A DNA stretch of 60,019 nucleotides from Bacteroidales bacterium (GTDB taxonomy: Bacteria > Bacteroidota > Bacteroidia > Bacteroidales > VadinHA17): positions 1-60,019 of the forward strand of contig JAAYUS010000150.1 of assembly GCA_012517605.1 (NCBI GenBank), given 5' to 3'. This document shows positions 52,757 through 60,019 of this stretch, one piece after another. The notes under the pieces are model-generated. The model worked only from the letters and a program-made list of their open reading frames with translations, made no database searches and was not told where the DNA came from. A program made the position numbers and the translations under genes. Each line of letters opens with the position of its first letter. Position 1 is the stretch's first letter.

Positions 52757-55324
52757 TTGAAGACGAAATTTCAGGGAAGTATTTTTCATATTTTTTTACT
52801 GTCTGTTTTGTTATTTGGGGCCAGCCCTGATTGTTATTCACTTACACAGGAAAAGACGATAATCAAAGGTGTGGTTACCGACGCCTCCACCGGCGAACCC
52901 GTGCCATACGCGTCAGTGCTTCTGAAAGGAACCTCAGTCGGAACTCTGACAGATGCCACAGGTAAATATCTGATAGAAACAACAATCAGGGCATCGGAAA
53001 TTAGATTTTCCTTCATCGGATATGATCCCGAAACAAGGCCTATTCGCCAGGGAGTAGCCCAGACTATAGACATAAAGTTAAAGGTTACCTCAATAACCCT
53101 CAATGAAGTCACAGTAAAGCCCGGAAAGAGAGAGTACAGGAACAGGAACAATCCTGCTGTTGAGCTGATAGAGAATGTCATCAGGCATAAAAGTCTGAAC
53201 AGGCCGGAATCATTCGATTTTCTGCAATATGAGAAATATGAGAAGATACAGCTTGCGTTGAGCAATATAACCGAAGATTTCAAAAGGGCTCCGATATTCA
53301 GGAAATACAGTTTTATCTTCGATAATACGGATACAACAAAAAGGATTGGCAATGAGATACTTCCAATCTACTTAAAGGAAAGTATTTCTGATAATTTTTA
53401 CAGGAAAGTGCCTGAAACCAGGAAGGAAATCATAAGGGCTCAGAAAGCCATAAATCTTGAAGAATACCTCGACAATAAAGGCGTAACTGCAAACCTTAAC
53501 TATATTTTCCAGAATATAAACATCTACGATAATGAAATCCTTTTTCTTACAAATAAATTCCTGAGCCCGATAGCCGGCACTGCACCAGCTTTTTACAGAT
53601 ATTACATAACCGACACCATCACCTTAAAAGACACAAGGTGCATAAGATTGTTCTTCGAGCCTCGGAATCCATCTGATTTTCTTTTCCATGGCGATCTGTA
53701 TGTTACCCTCGACAGCACCTTTGCAGTAAGAAGCATTGACATCGGGATCAATAAAAATATTAATATCGACTGGGTCCAGGGCATAAGTGTAAAGCAGGAT
53801 TTTGACAATTTCGGCAAAAACTTCTGGCTTCTGTCAAAAGAAGATATTTCAATTGATGTGGGTCTGGTTAAAAATTCTCCCGGACTTTACGTGCAGAGGA
53901 CTGTTTCATATAAAGACTACATTGTTAATGTACCTGTTGCTGACAGCGTTTTCACAGGTCCGATTGTTAGCGAAATAACAGATCCCTCGGAAAGCAGTCC
54001 TGAATTCTGGGAAGCGCGAAGACAAATCCCGCTTAATAGTACAGAAAGGAACCTTTATTCAGCCGTTGACAGTCTCAAAAAAGTATCATCATTCAGAAAT
54101 CAGATGGGTTTTGTGATGCTCGCCACAACCGATTTCCTTGAACTTGGAAGGATTGAGATTGGCCCTGTCGGAAGTTTTTACAGCTTCAACAGCATTGAAG
54201 GCTCAAGGCTCAGGTTCGGTGGAAGGACTACTCCGGCATTCAGTAAAAAGATAACATTTGAAGGATACGGAGCTTATGGTTTTGAAGACAGAACATTCAA
54301 GTACAACTCAGGAGTTACTTTATCGCTTACCCCACGGACCATATATCAGTTTCCTGTAAAATCGCTTAAACTGAGTTATACGAAAGACACAAGAATCCCG
54401 GGACAGGAACTGCAGTTCAACCAGGGTGATAATTTCTTCCTGTCGTTCAAGAGAGGTGAAAATGACAAGCTTCTAATGAATAACACTCTCAGGTTTGAAT
54501 ATCTGAATGAATTTGAGAATCACTTTTCATACCTGCTTGGATATAACTTCACAAGGCAATATCCTCTCGGTAACCTGTACTATTATAAAGCCGGGGAGAC
54601 TCCTGATGCCGACGGGAGGAGGAATATTGACATTTCCGAGATCTATCTCAACCTGAGGTTTGCCCCAAATGAATCTTTTTACCAGGGAAAACTTTACCGT
54701 GATCATTTTCCAAACAAATATCCTGTAATACAGCTCAATACTGCCGTTGGTTCAGAATTCATGAAAAGCAGCTATGATTACCTCAGATTACAGATGAACA
54801 TCAGCAGAAGGTACTATGTTTCAATTCTGGGGTATACAGATGTTGCACTGGAGGCAGGGAAGATATTTGGAACAGTCTCGTTTCCGATGCTTTTCGTACA
54901 CGCTGCAAACCAGACATATGCATATCAGCGAAATGCATATAACCTGATGAATTTTCTGGAATTTGTAAGTGACAAGTATGTATCCCTCAACATTGACCAC
55001 TCTTTTAACGGTTTCATCCTGAATAAAATACCACTTATCAAGAAATTGAAATTCAGGGAGATTGTTACATGCAAGGTCATTTACGGCGGTATTGGAGGGA
55101 ACAATGATCCTTCCCGTAATAATGACCTTTTCAGGTTCCCCTCAGGCATTGACAATATCCCGCTTACCTATACCCTGGAGAAAAAACCTTATGTGGAAGC
55201 CGGCATCGGGCTGTCAAACATTCTGAGGATATTCAGGGTAGACCTGATAAAGCGGTTCACTTATCTTGATCATCCGGGTATTTCTGCCCTTGGGGTAAGA
55301 GTGCAGGTCAAAATGGACATTTGA
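52757..55324 (+). CDS. DUF5686 outer-membrane protein with carboxypeptidase-regulatory-like domain
   Basis: 855 residues if it starts at the TTG at 52757, which puts a proper signal peptide first (KTKFQGSIFHIFLLSVLLF); a TTG at 52721 is the alternative, and a TAAATTTG element at 52726-52733 argues for the later one. Residues about 35-120 form a CarboxypepD_reg-like domain (IKGVVTDASTGEPVPYASVL), then an N-terminal DUF5686 region, and the last ~380 residues are beta-strand-rich, ending GVRVQVKMDI as an outer-membrane barrel. Function unknown; no SusD partner. Confidence 0.85.
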   Translation: MKTKFQGSIFHIFLLSVLLFGASPDCYSLTQEKTIIKGVVTDASTGEPVPYASVLLKGTSVGTLTDATGKYLIETTIRASEIRFSFIGYDPETRPIRQGVAQTIDIKLKVTSITLNEVTVKPGKREYRNRNNPAVELIENVIRHKSLNRPESFDFLQYEKYEKIQLALSNITEDFKRAPIFRKYSFIFDNTDTTKRIGNEILPIYLKESISDNFYRKVPETRKEIIRAQKAINLEEYLDNKGVTANLNYIFQNINIYDNEILFLTNKFLSPIAGTAPAFYRYYITDTITLKDTRCIRLFFEPRNPSDFLFHGDLYVTLDSTFAVRSIDIGINKNINIDWVQGISVKQDFDNFGKNFWLLSKEDISIDVGLVKNSPGLYVQRTVSYKDYIVNVPVADSVFTGPIVSEITDPSESSPEFWEARRQIPLNSTERNLYSAVDSLKKVSSFRNQMGFVMLATTDFLELGRIEIGPVGSFYSFNSIEGSRLRFGGRTTPAFSKKITFEGYGAYGFEDRTFKYNSGVTLSLTPRTIYQFPVKSLKLSYTKDTRIPGQELQFNQGDNFFLSFKRGENDKLLMNNTLRFEYLNEFENHFSYLLGYNFTRQYPLGNLYYYKAGETPDADGRRNIDISEIYLNLRFAPNESFYQGKLYRDHFPNKYPVIQLNTAVGSEFMKSSYDYLRLQMNISRRYYVSILGYTDVALEAGKIFGTVSFPMLFVHAANQTYAYQRNAYNLMNFLEFVSDKYVSLNIDHSFNGFILNKIPLIKKLKFREIVTCKVIYGGIGGNNDPSRNNDLFRFPSGIDNIPLTYTLEKKPYVEAGIGLSNILRIFRVDLIKRFTYLDHPGISALGVRVQVKMDI

Positions 55325-55327
55325 CAC

Positions 55328-55360
55328 AAAAAGAGAAGGATCTGCCCCTGATCCTTCTCT
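55328..55360 (-). terminator. Intrinsic terminator of the 44-residue gene
   Basis: Perfect 11-bp stem AGAGAAGGATC/GATCCTTCTCT (55332-55342 and 55350-55360). On the minus strand it is followed by five T; on the plus strand no T-run follows. It lies 62 bases after the stop of the small gene on that strand. Confidence 0.7.
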
Positions 55361-55422
55361 GCCAACAAACCCGGAATCGATCCGGGAACTGATTAACAAA
55401 CCTGAAACTGGCCTTTCCTGAC

Positions 55423-55557
55423 CTAATCCACGTAAAACATATACTTGTAGACAAATCCATTCTCACGTAGCCACCAGCGGAGCGCTTTGGCTATCTTCCG
55501 TCTTCTTATCAGAACTGTTCCCAACTCATCGGATGAAATGCGGTAGAATGTTTTCAT
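55423..55557 (-). CDS. Small basic protein, 44 residues, unknown function
   Basis: ATG at 55557 to TAG at 55423. Sequence begins MKTFYRISSDELGTVLIR, includes a very basic helix (RRRKIAKALRWWLRENG) and ends YKYMFYVD, giving an aromatic and positively charged small protein without a signal peptide. A minus-strand promoter (TTG, 20 bases, TAATTTTA at 55602-55595) stands about 38 bases upstream, and a strong terminator follows. All three signals agree on strand and order, which is hard to get by chance. No family recognised. Confidence 0.6.
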   Translation of the reverse strand: MKTFYRISSDELGTVLIRRRKIAKALRWWLRENGFVYKYMFYVD

Positions 55558-55594
55558 AAGTATCTATTTTAAATATTAATAATTTTCATTGATG

Positions 55595-55625
55595 TAAAAT
55601 TAAGGTCAGCAACTACTGTTGTCAA
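55595..55625 (-). promoter_or_regulatory. Candidate promoter of the 44-residue gene
   Basis: Minus strand: TTG (55625-55623), 20-base spacer, TAATTTTA (55602-55595), seven of eight with TAnnTTTG. Predicted leader of about 30 bases. Confidence 0.45.
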
Positions 55626-56052
55626 TACGCTAATGGCCAGGCAATGGGAAAATGCAACAGTCCGTCAAGGCTTTCATCAATGAAATTCCGGTGATCGGAT
55701 AAAGGTCGGTCAACCTTGTAAACAGAATGAATGGATTCGTCAAATTCGCTGCTGAATTTATCAATAAATGCCTGCGTGAAAGGAACAGGCAACGTTAATC
55801 AGACTGTTAGTCATTGAATACCAGCATTATAATCCGAAAAAAACATTAATAATTGCCTGGGAGACCGATTTTGACTAACATTATGTTTCAGATGATAAAA
55901 TTCGCCGATTTGTCTCTGTTTTGAGGTTCGGTCAGAGGTTATTTCATAATCCGGAGGTCAATTTCACAGGTTCAGAAAAAAAATTTGCAGGTATATTGTA
56001 TCTTCGGCCTTTTTACCAGTCATTTGTCAGACATAAAAAAAGAGTTTGAATT
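55626..56052. other. Intergenic region upstream of metA
   Basis: A 56-codon minus-strand frame without ATG (55622-55792, TTG start, contains IDKFSSEFDESIHSVYKVD) looks protein-like but has no start signals. No SAM riboswitch pattern was found before metA. Confidence 0.35.
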
Positions 56053-56979
56053 ATGCCATTAAACATTTCAGATAATCTGCCGGCGGTGAAAATTCTCGAA
56101 AATGAGAATATTTTCGTCATGAAGGAGACAAGGGCCGTTCACCAGGATATCAGGCCCCTGCAGATACTGATCCTTAATCTGATGCCGGTCAAGATGACTA
56201 CGGAGACACAGATCCTCAGGCTTCTGTCAAACACACCGCTGCAGGTTGAGATAACCCTGATTTATACAAAGATGCACCTGTCAAAAAATACACCAAAGGA
56301 ACATCTCGATTCATTCTACAAGACTTTTGATGATATATCGATTCACAGGTATGACGGGATGATAATCACCGGAGCTCCAATCGAGCATCTTGAATTTGAG
56401 GAGGTTGACTACTGGGAGGAAATGGTCAGGATAATGGACTGGGCCGATACTCACGTGACATCATCGATGTATATCTGCTGGGCATCACAAGCTGGGCTCT
56501 ATCACCATTATGGTATTCCCAAGTACATGATGAAGGAAAAGATGTTTGGTGTATTTAAGCACAGGGCTTACAGCAAGACCAATCTTCTCACAAGAGGTTT
56601 TGATGATGTGTTTCTCGCCCCGCATTCCAGGTACACGGAGGTGAGAAAAGAAGATATTGAGAAGGTAAGCGATCTTGAAATACTTGCCGATTCAGAAGAA
56701 GCCGGCATTTATCTTGTTGCCTCAAAGGATCTGCGAAGGATCTTTGTAACAGGGCATTCAGAATATGATCCGCTGACTCTTAAAAATGAATATGACAGGG
56801 ATGTGGCAAAAGGTCTGGATATTAAAATCCCAAAAAACTATTTTCTCAACGACGACCCTAATCAGATGCCTGTTGTAAAATGGAGAAGCCATGCCAGCCT
56901 GTTGTTTTCCAACTGGCTCAATTACTGCGTTTACCAGATGACACCTTATGTTCTTGAGAACGGTGAAAAACAGGTTTGA
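56053..56979 (+). CDS. metA: Homoserine O-acyltransferase MetA, acetyl-CoA type
   Basis: 308 residues, the normal length. First committed step of methionine synthesis. Catalytic Cys142 lies in [13 protein letters not shown], and His235/Glu237 in VTGHSEYDP complete the catalytic set. Residue 111 is Glu ([16 protein letters not shown]), the residue associated with acetyl-CoA use; succinyl-CoA enzymes such as E. coli MetA have Gly there. The product is therefore predicted to be O-acetylhomoserine. Stands alone, convergent with the TPR gene two bases away. Confidence 0.93.
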   Translation: MPLNISDNLPAVKILENENIFVMKETRAVHQDIRPLQILILNLMPVKMTTETQILRLLSNTPLQVEITLIYTKMHLSKNTPKEHLDSFYKTFDDISIHRYDGMIITGAPIEHLEFEEVDYWEEMVRIMDWADTHVTSSMYICWASQAGLYHHYGIPKYMMKEKMFGVFKHRAYSKTNLLTRGFDDVFLAPHSRYTEVRKEDIEKVSDLEILADSEEAGIYLVASKDLRRIFVTGHSEYDPLTLKNEYDRDVAKGLDIKIPKNYFLNDDPNQMPVVKWRSHASLLFSNWLNYCVYQMTPYVLENGEKQV

Positions 56980-56981
56980 CC

Positions 56982-58103
56982 TTAATCGTCGAAATTGACT
57001 TTTTTATAGCTTGTCAGGTCGAGAGCCTTCTTCCTGTATATCTTTTTGCTTGCTTTATCTCCTTCAAGTTCAGCTAATCTGCTGAGCCCGAAGTTTGCAT
57101 AGGCAGCATATTCATTACCGTAAAAGCCGAACATGGAGATCTCATTAAGCCCCTGGTTGTAAAATTGTTTTGCCCTGGCCGGATCCCTGTATTTCTTTTC
57201 CTGGATTATCGCTTTGAATATATCGGACTGGGCAGCATAAAAAAGGTTTTTCTCCTTCGCTGTTGATGATCTGATAAGATTTTCTGCCTCATCATATTTC
57301 TTCAGAAGGAGGAGATTTTTAATGTTTGAAGCAAGATACTGAGGGTTTTCAGGATACATATTATTAAGATACCTTGTATATGCGTATGCCATCTGGAAAT
57401 TACCCTCAAAATGTATATAGATATGTGAAAGGAATGTAGCCGACTCGGCTTTCAGCATAATTGAAGTCCTTGCCGCTTTTCGCATCTCAATGAGACCTTT
57501 TGCCTTGTCTCCCCTTGGGAAGAACAATGCAACCACCCTGTATACAGGACGGGCCTCAGGGTATGCTTCCCGGTAATAATTATATAATCCGGTGAAAAAA
57601 TAGAAATCATCATAAAAAGAAGTATAGTCAAAGGACTGCCTTATAAGGCGATATGTAGTCTTTGCGATTGGAAGGACTTTATCACTAAGGTTATTGTCGG
57701 CATAAAACTGAAGCAGCATCCCGCGGGCGCCAAGATTAGAGAGGAGGATCTCAGGATAATCATCAGAGATCTTTCTCTCCTCACAGATCCTTATGCAGTC
57801 AGTCATATATTTCTCATAGTCCTTCTGTGCCTGAGATCCGGGCTCAAGCGGATAGTTTTGCCAGTATAATATCATCCCGTTAAGAAATTGATTAACGGGA
57901 TGACCCGGGAAAGAGATACTTAATTTATCTGCTTCATTGCGTGCACTTTCAAATTCAAAATTGTAAATATCATTTACACATCTCTTAAGAATATTCATTG
58001 ATGTGGAATCCTTAAGTATCTGTCCCTCCAGAACGCCTAAATTGACTGAAATCAAAACAGTCAACAATACAGCCAGTCGTTTTTCAATCGTGGGTTTCAT
58101 CAC
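56982..58103 (-). CDS. Exported TPR-like repeat protein
   Basis: 373 residues with an N-terminal signal peptide or anchor (RLAVLLTVLISVNLGVL). The rest is helical with TPR-like units (FEFESARNEADKLSISFPGHP, YDEAENLIRSSTAKEKNLFYA, ARAKQFYNQGLNEISMFG). Function unknown. It follows the VIT-family transporter by 15 bases on the same strand. Confidence 0.75.
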   Translation of the reverse strand: MMKPTIEKRLAVLLTVLISVNLGVLEGQILKDSTSMNILKRCVNDIYNFEFESARNEADKLSISFPGHPVNQFLNGMILYWQNYPLEPGSQAQKDYEKYMTDCIRICEERKISDDYPEILLSNLGARGMLLQFYADNNLSDKVLPIAKTTYRLIRQSFDYTSFYDDFYFFTGLYNYYREAYPEARPVYRVVALFFPRGDKAKGLIEMRKAARTSIMLKAESATFLSHIYIHFEGNFQMAYAYTRYLNNMYPENPQYLASNIKNLLLLKKYDEAENLIRSSTAKEKNLFYAAQSDIFKAIIQEKKYRDPARAKQFYNQGLNEISMFGFYGNEYAAYANFGLSRLAELEGDKASKKIYRKKALDLTSYKKVNFDD

Positions 58104-58118
58104 AAATTTTTCAAAAAT

Positions 58119-58802
58119 TCAGGAGATAAGTCTGGCGATAAGGAAGGCTGCTCCTGCAGCCAGCACACCGGTAATTGCTGTCTTTACCGCTCCCAGCAAT
58201 GGTTTGTTGCCGGTCATCTTAGTTTTAAAGTATCCAAAACCGAAAAGGAATAAAACAGTAATGATTGTTGACAGCACAAGTCCTTTCTGTGGTGAATTCA
58301 TTATCAGGTAACCTGTAAGCGGCACAAAGCCTCCCAGAATATATGACAGTCCTATGTTTAATGCGCTTCGGGCAGCTCTGTTGACGTCGGGTTTTTCAAG
58401 CCCTAATTCAAATTTCATCATGAAATCCACCCATTTCATCTTATTGTTGCTCAATTCAAGCGCTATGGCTTCCTGCAAATGGTTGCTTATCCCATATTCC
58501 TTAAAAATATCCCTGACTTCCTGCATTTCCTTTTCAGGAACATCAGCAACCTCATCATTTTCCCTTTTGAGCTCCGTATAATAATGATCGGCATCTGTCT
58601 TACCTGCCAGATACCCGCCGAGGCCCATTGCAATTGACCCTGCAACGATTTCAGCCACTCCGGCTGTAATTATGATGCTGTTGCTTGCGACCGCACCGCT
58701 CAGCCCGGCGGCAAGAGCAAACGGAACCGTCAGGCCGTCTGACATTCCTATTACTATATCGCGGATCAGATCCGAAGATTTGAAGTGTTTTTCATTGTGC
58801 AT
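58119..58802 (-). CDS. VIT1/CCC1-family iron/manganese transporter
   Basis: 227 residues, five predicted helices. The first helix DIVIGMSDGLTVPFALAAGL with its Asp, and the amphipathic cytosolic segment ELKRENDEVADVPEKEMQEV rich in Glu (metal-binding in plant VIT1), are typical. Members export ferrous iron or manganese from the cytosol, exchanging with protons. No obvious regulator site upstream. First gene of a two-gene unit with the TPR protein. Confidence 0.88.
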   Translation of the reverse strand: MHNEKHFKSSDLIRDIVIGMSDGLTVPFALAAGLSGAVASNSIIITAGVAEIVAGSIAMGLGGYLAGKTDADHYYTELKRENDEVADVPEKEMQEVRDIFKEYGISNHLQEAIALELSNNKMKWVDFMMKFELGLEKPDVNRAARSALNIGLSYILGGFVPLTGYLIMNSPQKGLVLSTIITVLFLFGFGYFKTKMTGNKPLLGAVKTAITGVLAAGAAFLIARLIS

Positions 58803-59119
58803 CCTTATTACTCTTAATTGTTTTTCAAGATCTCAACATGTCAAATTATTATTCCGGCATTAATTGTCGGGAGTACCAAATTTAACCGGTTACAAAACAT
58901 AAACAGATAATAATTACTAAATAAAAGGTTCGTCAATGCCAAAATTAAGTAATAAATACTGACAGGTACAAGTTTTTTATTATGCCACATAATAGCAGAA
59001 GCTTCTTCACAGGCATCATGGATCGACAGCTTTTAAAAAACCTTTCTGATTCTTATTTATTAAAATCTTCCCAAAGCAATTTGTTGTATTTTTAGTTTCA
59101 GTAAACTCGTTAGAAATAG
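58803..59119. other. Intergenic region between divergent genes
   Basis: 317 A+T-rich bases. No gene, hairpin terminator or exact promoter match was found; the two flanking promoters must lie here. Confidence 0.5.
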
Positions 59120-59932
59120 ATGAAAAGTATATCTGTTTTTGTCTCTGCCTTCTTTGCAGTGATTACATTATCTGCTCAGCATCCTTCGCACAAAGCGACA
59201 GAAATGAAGCAATTCACGGTTAAGGAGGCAAAGCAGGGTGTGGCTGTTGACAGGCATCACTTTTATGTGATCAATAGCAGTACAATCACAAAGCATGATA
59301 AGGAAAGCGGAGAACTGATAACCTTATGGGATGGCAGCGCCGCCGGGGTGAAACATCTTAACAGCGGCGTTGTGATAAAAGGAAAGCTCTACTGTGCCAC
59401 CTCAAATTACCCCGATTCACCGATGGCCGGCTCGATAGAGATTTTTGATGCCAGGACACTGGAGCATATCGGATGCCACAGCTTCGGAATTTTAAGAGGT
59501 TCCGCAACATGGATCGATAAGTATAAAGGTTCCTGGTACGTTGGTTTTGCACACTACTCTGGCAACGGGTCAAGTGAAGGCAAAGACACAAGATGGACAA
59601 CAGTTGCGAGGTTCGACAGGAAATGACGTGAAACCGGGTCGTGGATATTCCCTGAAAATATCATAAAACTTTTCACGCCCATGAGCAATTCAGGCGCAAC
59701 AAGGGGAAGTGACGGCAGATTGTATTGTACCGGGCACGATGAGCCAGAAATATATGTAATGGAAATCCCCGGAACAGGTTACACCCTGAGTCATGTTGAA
59801 ACCATTACCACTCCTGTTCACGGACAGGGAATTGCGATTGACCGCACTGTAAACAAAAAACTGATAATGTACGGAATTCGCCGGGATAAGAACCTCGTAA
59901 TTGCGTTTGAAATAAAACAGGAACATGACTGA
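59120..59932 (+). pseudogene. Exported propeller-type protein gene interrupted by one in-frame TGA
   Basis: A signal peptide (ending LSAQ) and propeller-like repeats run from 59120 to a TGA at 59624-59626, then the same frame stays open to the stop at 59932, giving 270 codons in all. The interrupted segment would read FDRK-[stop]-RETGSWIFPEN; a Trp fits that position (TGG to TGA). The second half (RGSDGRLYCTGHDEPEIYV, HGQGIAIDRTVNKKLI) continues the same repeat style. Other genes here end in TGA, so the codon is a normal stop. Nonsense mutation, sequencing error, or readthrough remain possible. Confidence 0.75.
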
Positions 59933-60019
59933 AGAAGCGGATTTATCTCACCCAGCAATATCCTGTGAAACAACACTTCCTTTTTTTGAACACCAGGACA
60001 GGCGCATTGTTAAAAAGAA
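59925..60019 (+). CDS. Possible next gene, N-terminus only
   Basis: An ATG overlapping the preceding stop by eight bases opens a frame of 31 codons that leaves the window (begins MTEEADLSHPAISCETT). The overlap style resembles other coupled genes here, but the piece is too short to identify. Confidence 0.35.
   Translation, partial: MTEEADLSHPAISCETTLPFFEHQDRRIVKK

Noticed and set aside
55800..56052. Possible SAM riboswitch before metA
   Set aside because: No SAM-I, SAM-II or SAM/SAH conserved core could be found.
59624..59626. Selenocysteine or genome-wide TGA=Trp recoding
   Set aside because: Other genes in the window use TGA as a normal stop, the position suits Trp rather than Cys, and no SECIS-like stem was evident.
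1..60019. Mobile element or prophage
   Set aside because: No transposase, integrase, phage structural gene or tRNA-flanking direct repeat was found; gene content looks stably chromosomal.

Overview
The window looks like chromosomal DNA of a Bacteroidota member, most likely Bacteroidales-type and probably anaerobic. The reasons are: many exported glycoside hydrolases with lipoprotein or Sec signals, a Nudix-type AraR regulator, DUF5686/DUF6057/DUF6807 family proteins, mostly absent Shine-Dalgarno sequences, and promoters of the TTTG-N19-21-TAnnTTTG type (clearest in front of the tRNA-Lys gene). No phage, insertion sequence, CRISPR array or rRNA is visible, and no SusC/SusD pair lies inside the window.

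Layout. From 1 to 18494 everything is on the minus strand in one tight run, read right to left: sodium/sugar symporter, araA, Nudix-type araR, araD, araB, GH51 arabinofuranosidase, GH127 beta-L-arabinofuranosidase, parallel beta-helix lipoprotein, GH9, DUF6057 membrane protein, a CXXCH-bearing propeller lipoprotein, and a GH31 cut by the window edge. This joins breakdown of arabinose-containing plant glycans to uptake and conversion of L-arabinose to xylulose 5-phosphate. A 23-bp near-perfect palindrome in front of the symporter is a candidate AraR operator. A second pentose operon (xylB-xylA, 30772-33646) handles xylose.

From 18809 to 26747: an atypical PlsC acyltransferase, a symporter/sialidase-like pair, and a two-gene operon of an Nramp-related transporter with magnesium-type (not manganese-type) selectivity residues plus a channel-less MgtE-like sensor protein, then a class V aminotransferase. 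A tRNA-Lys(CTT) with clear promoter and terminator follows. A roughly 900-bp A+T-rich stretch with 17-bp tandem repeats leads into a peroxide-defence cluster (PerR-like regulator, thioferritin-type DPSL, 1-Cys-family peroxiredoxin, methyltransferase, OsmC).

From 33904 to 52595: Tat-exported Gfo/Idh/MocA oxidoreductases and a Tat-exported TIM-barrel isomerase mixed with DUF6807, GH172 and GH116 proteins; a four-gene corrinoid C1 operon made of the separate parts of a MetH-like system without a homocysteine domain; a PlsC/lipid kinase/HAD lipid module; and a YfcC-type transporter. From 52757 to the end: a large DUF5686 outer-membrane protein, a 44-codon small gene with its own promoter and terminator, metA with the acetyl-CoA-type Glu111, a TPR protein with a VIT-family iron/manganese transporter, and a propeller gene broken by one in-frame TGA at a probable Trp codon.

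Most noteworthy are the Nramp/MgtE-sensor operon with its 5' leader able to hide an unusually perfect ribosome binding site, the split corrinoid operon, the CXXCH propeller in a glycan operon, and the PerR operator/cluster. All functional statements come from motif reading; no database search was possible.
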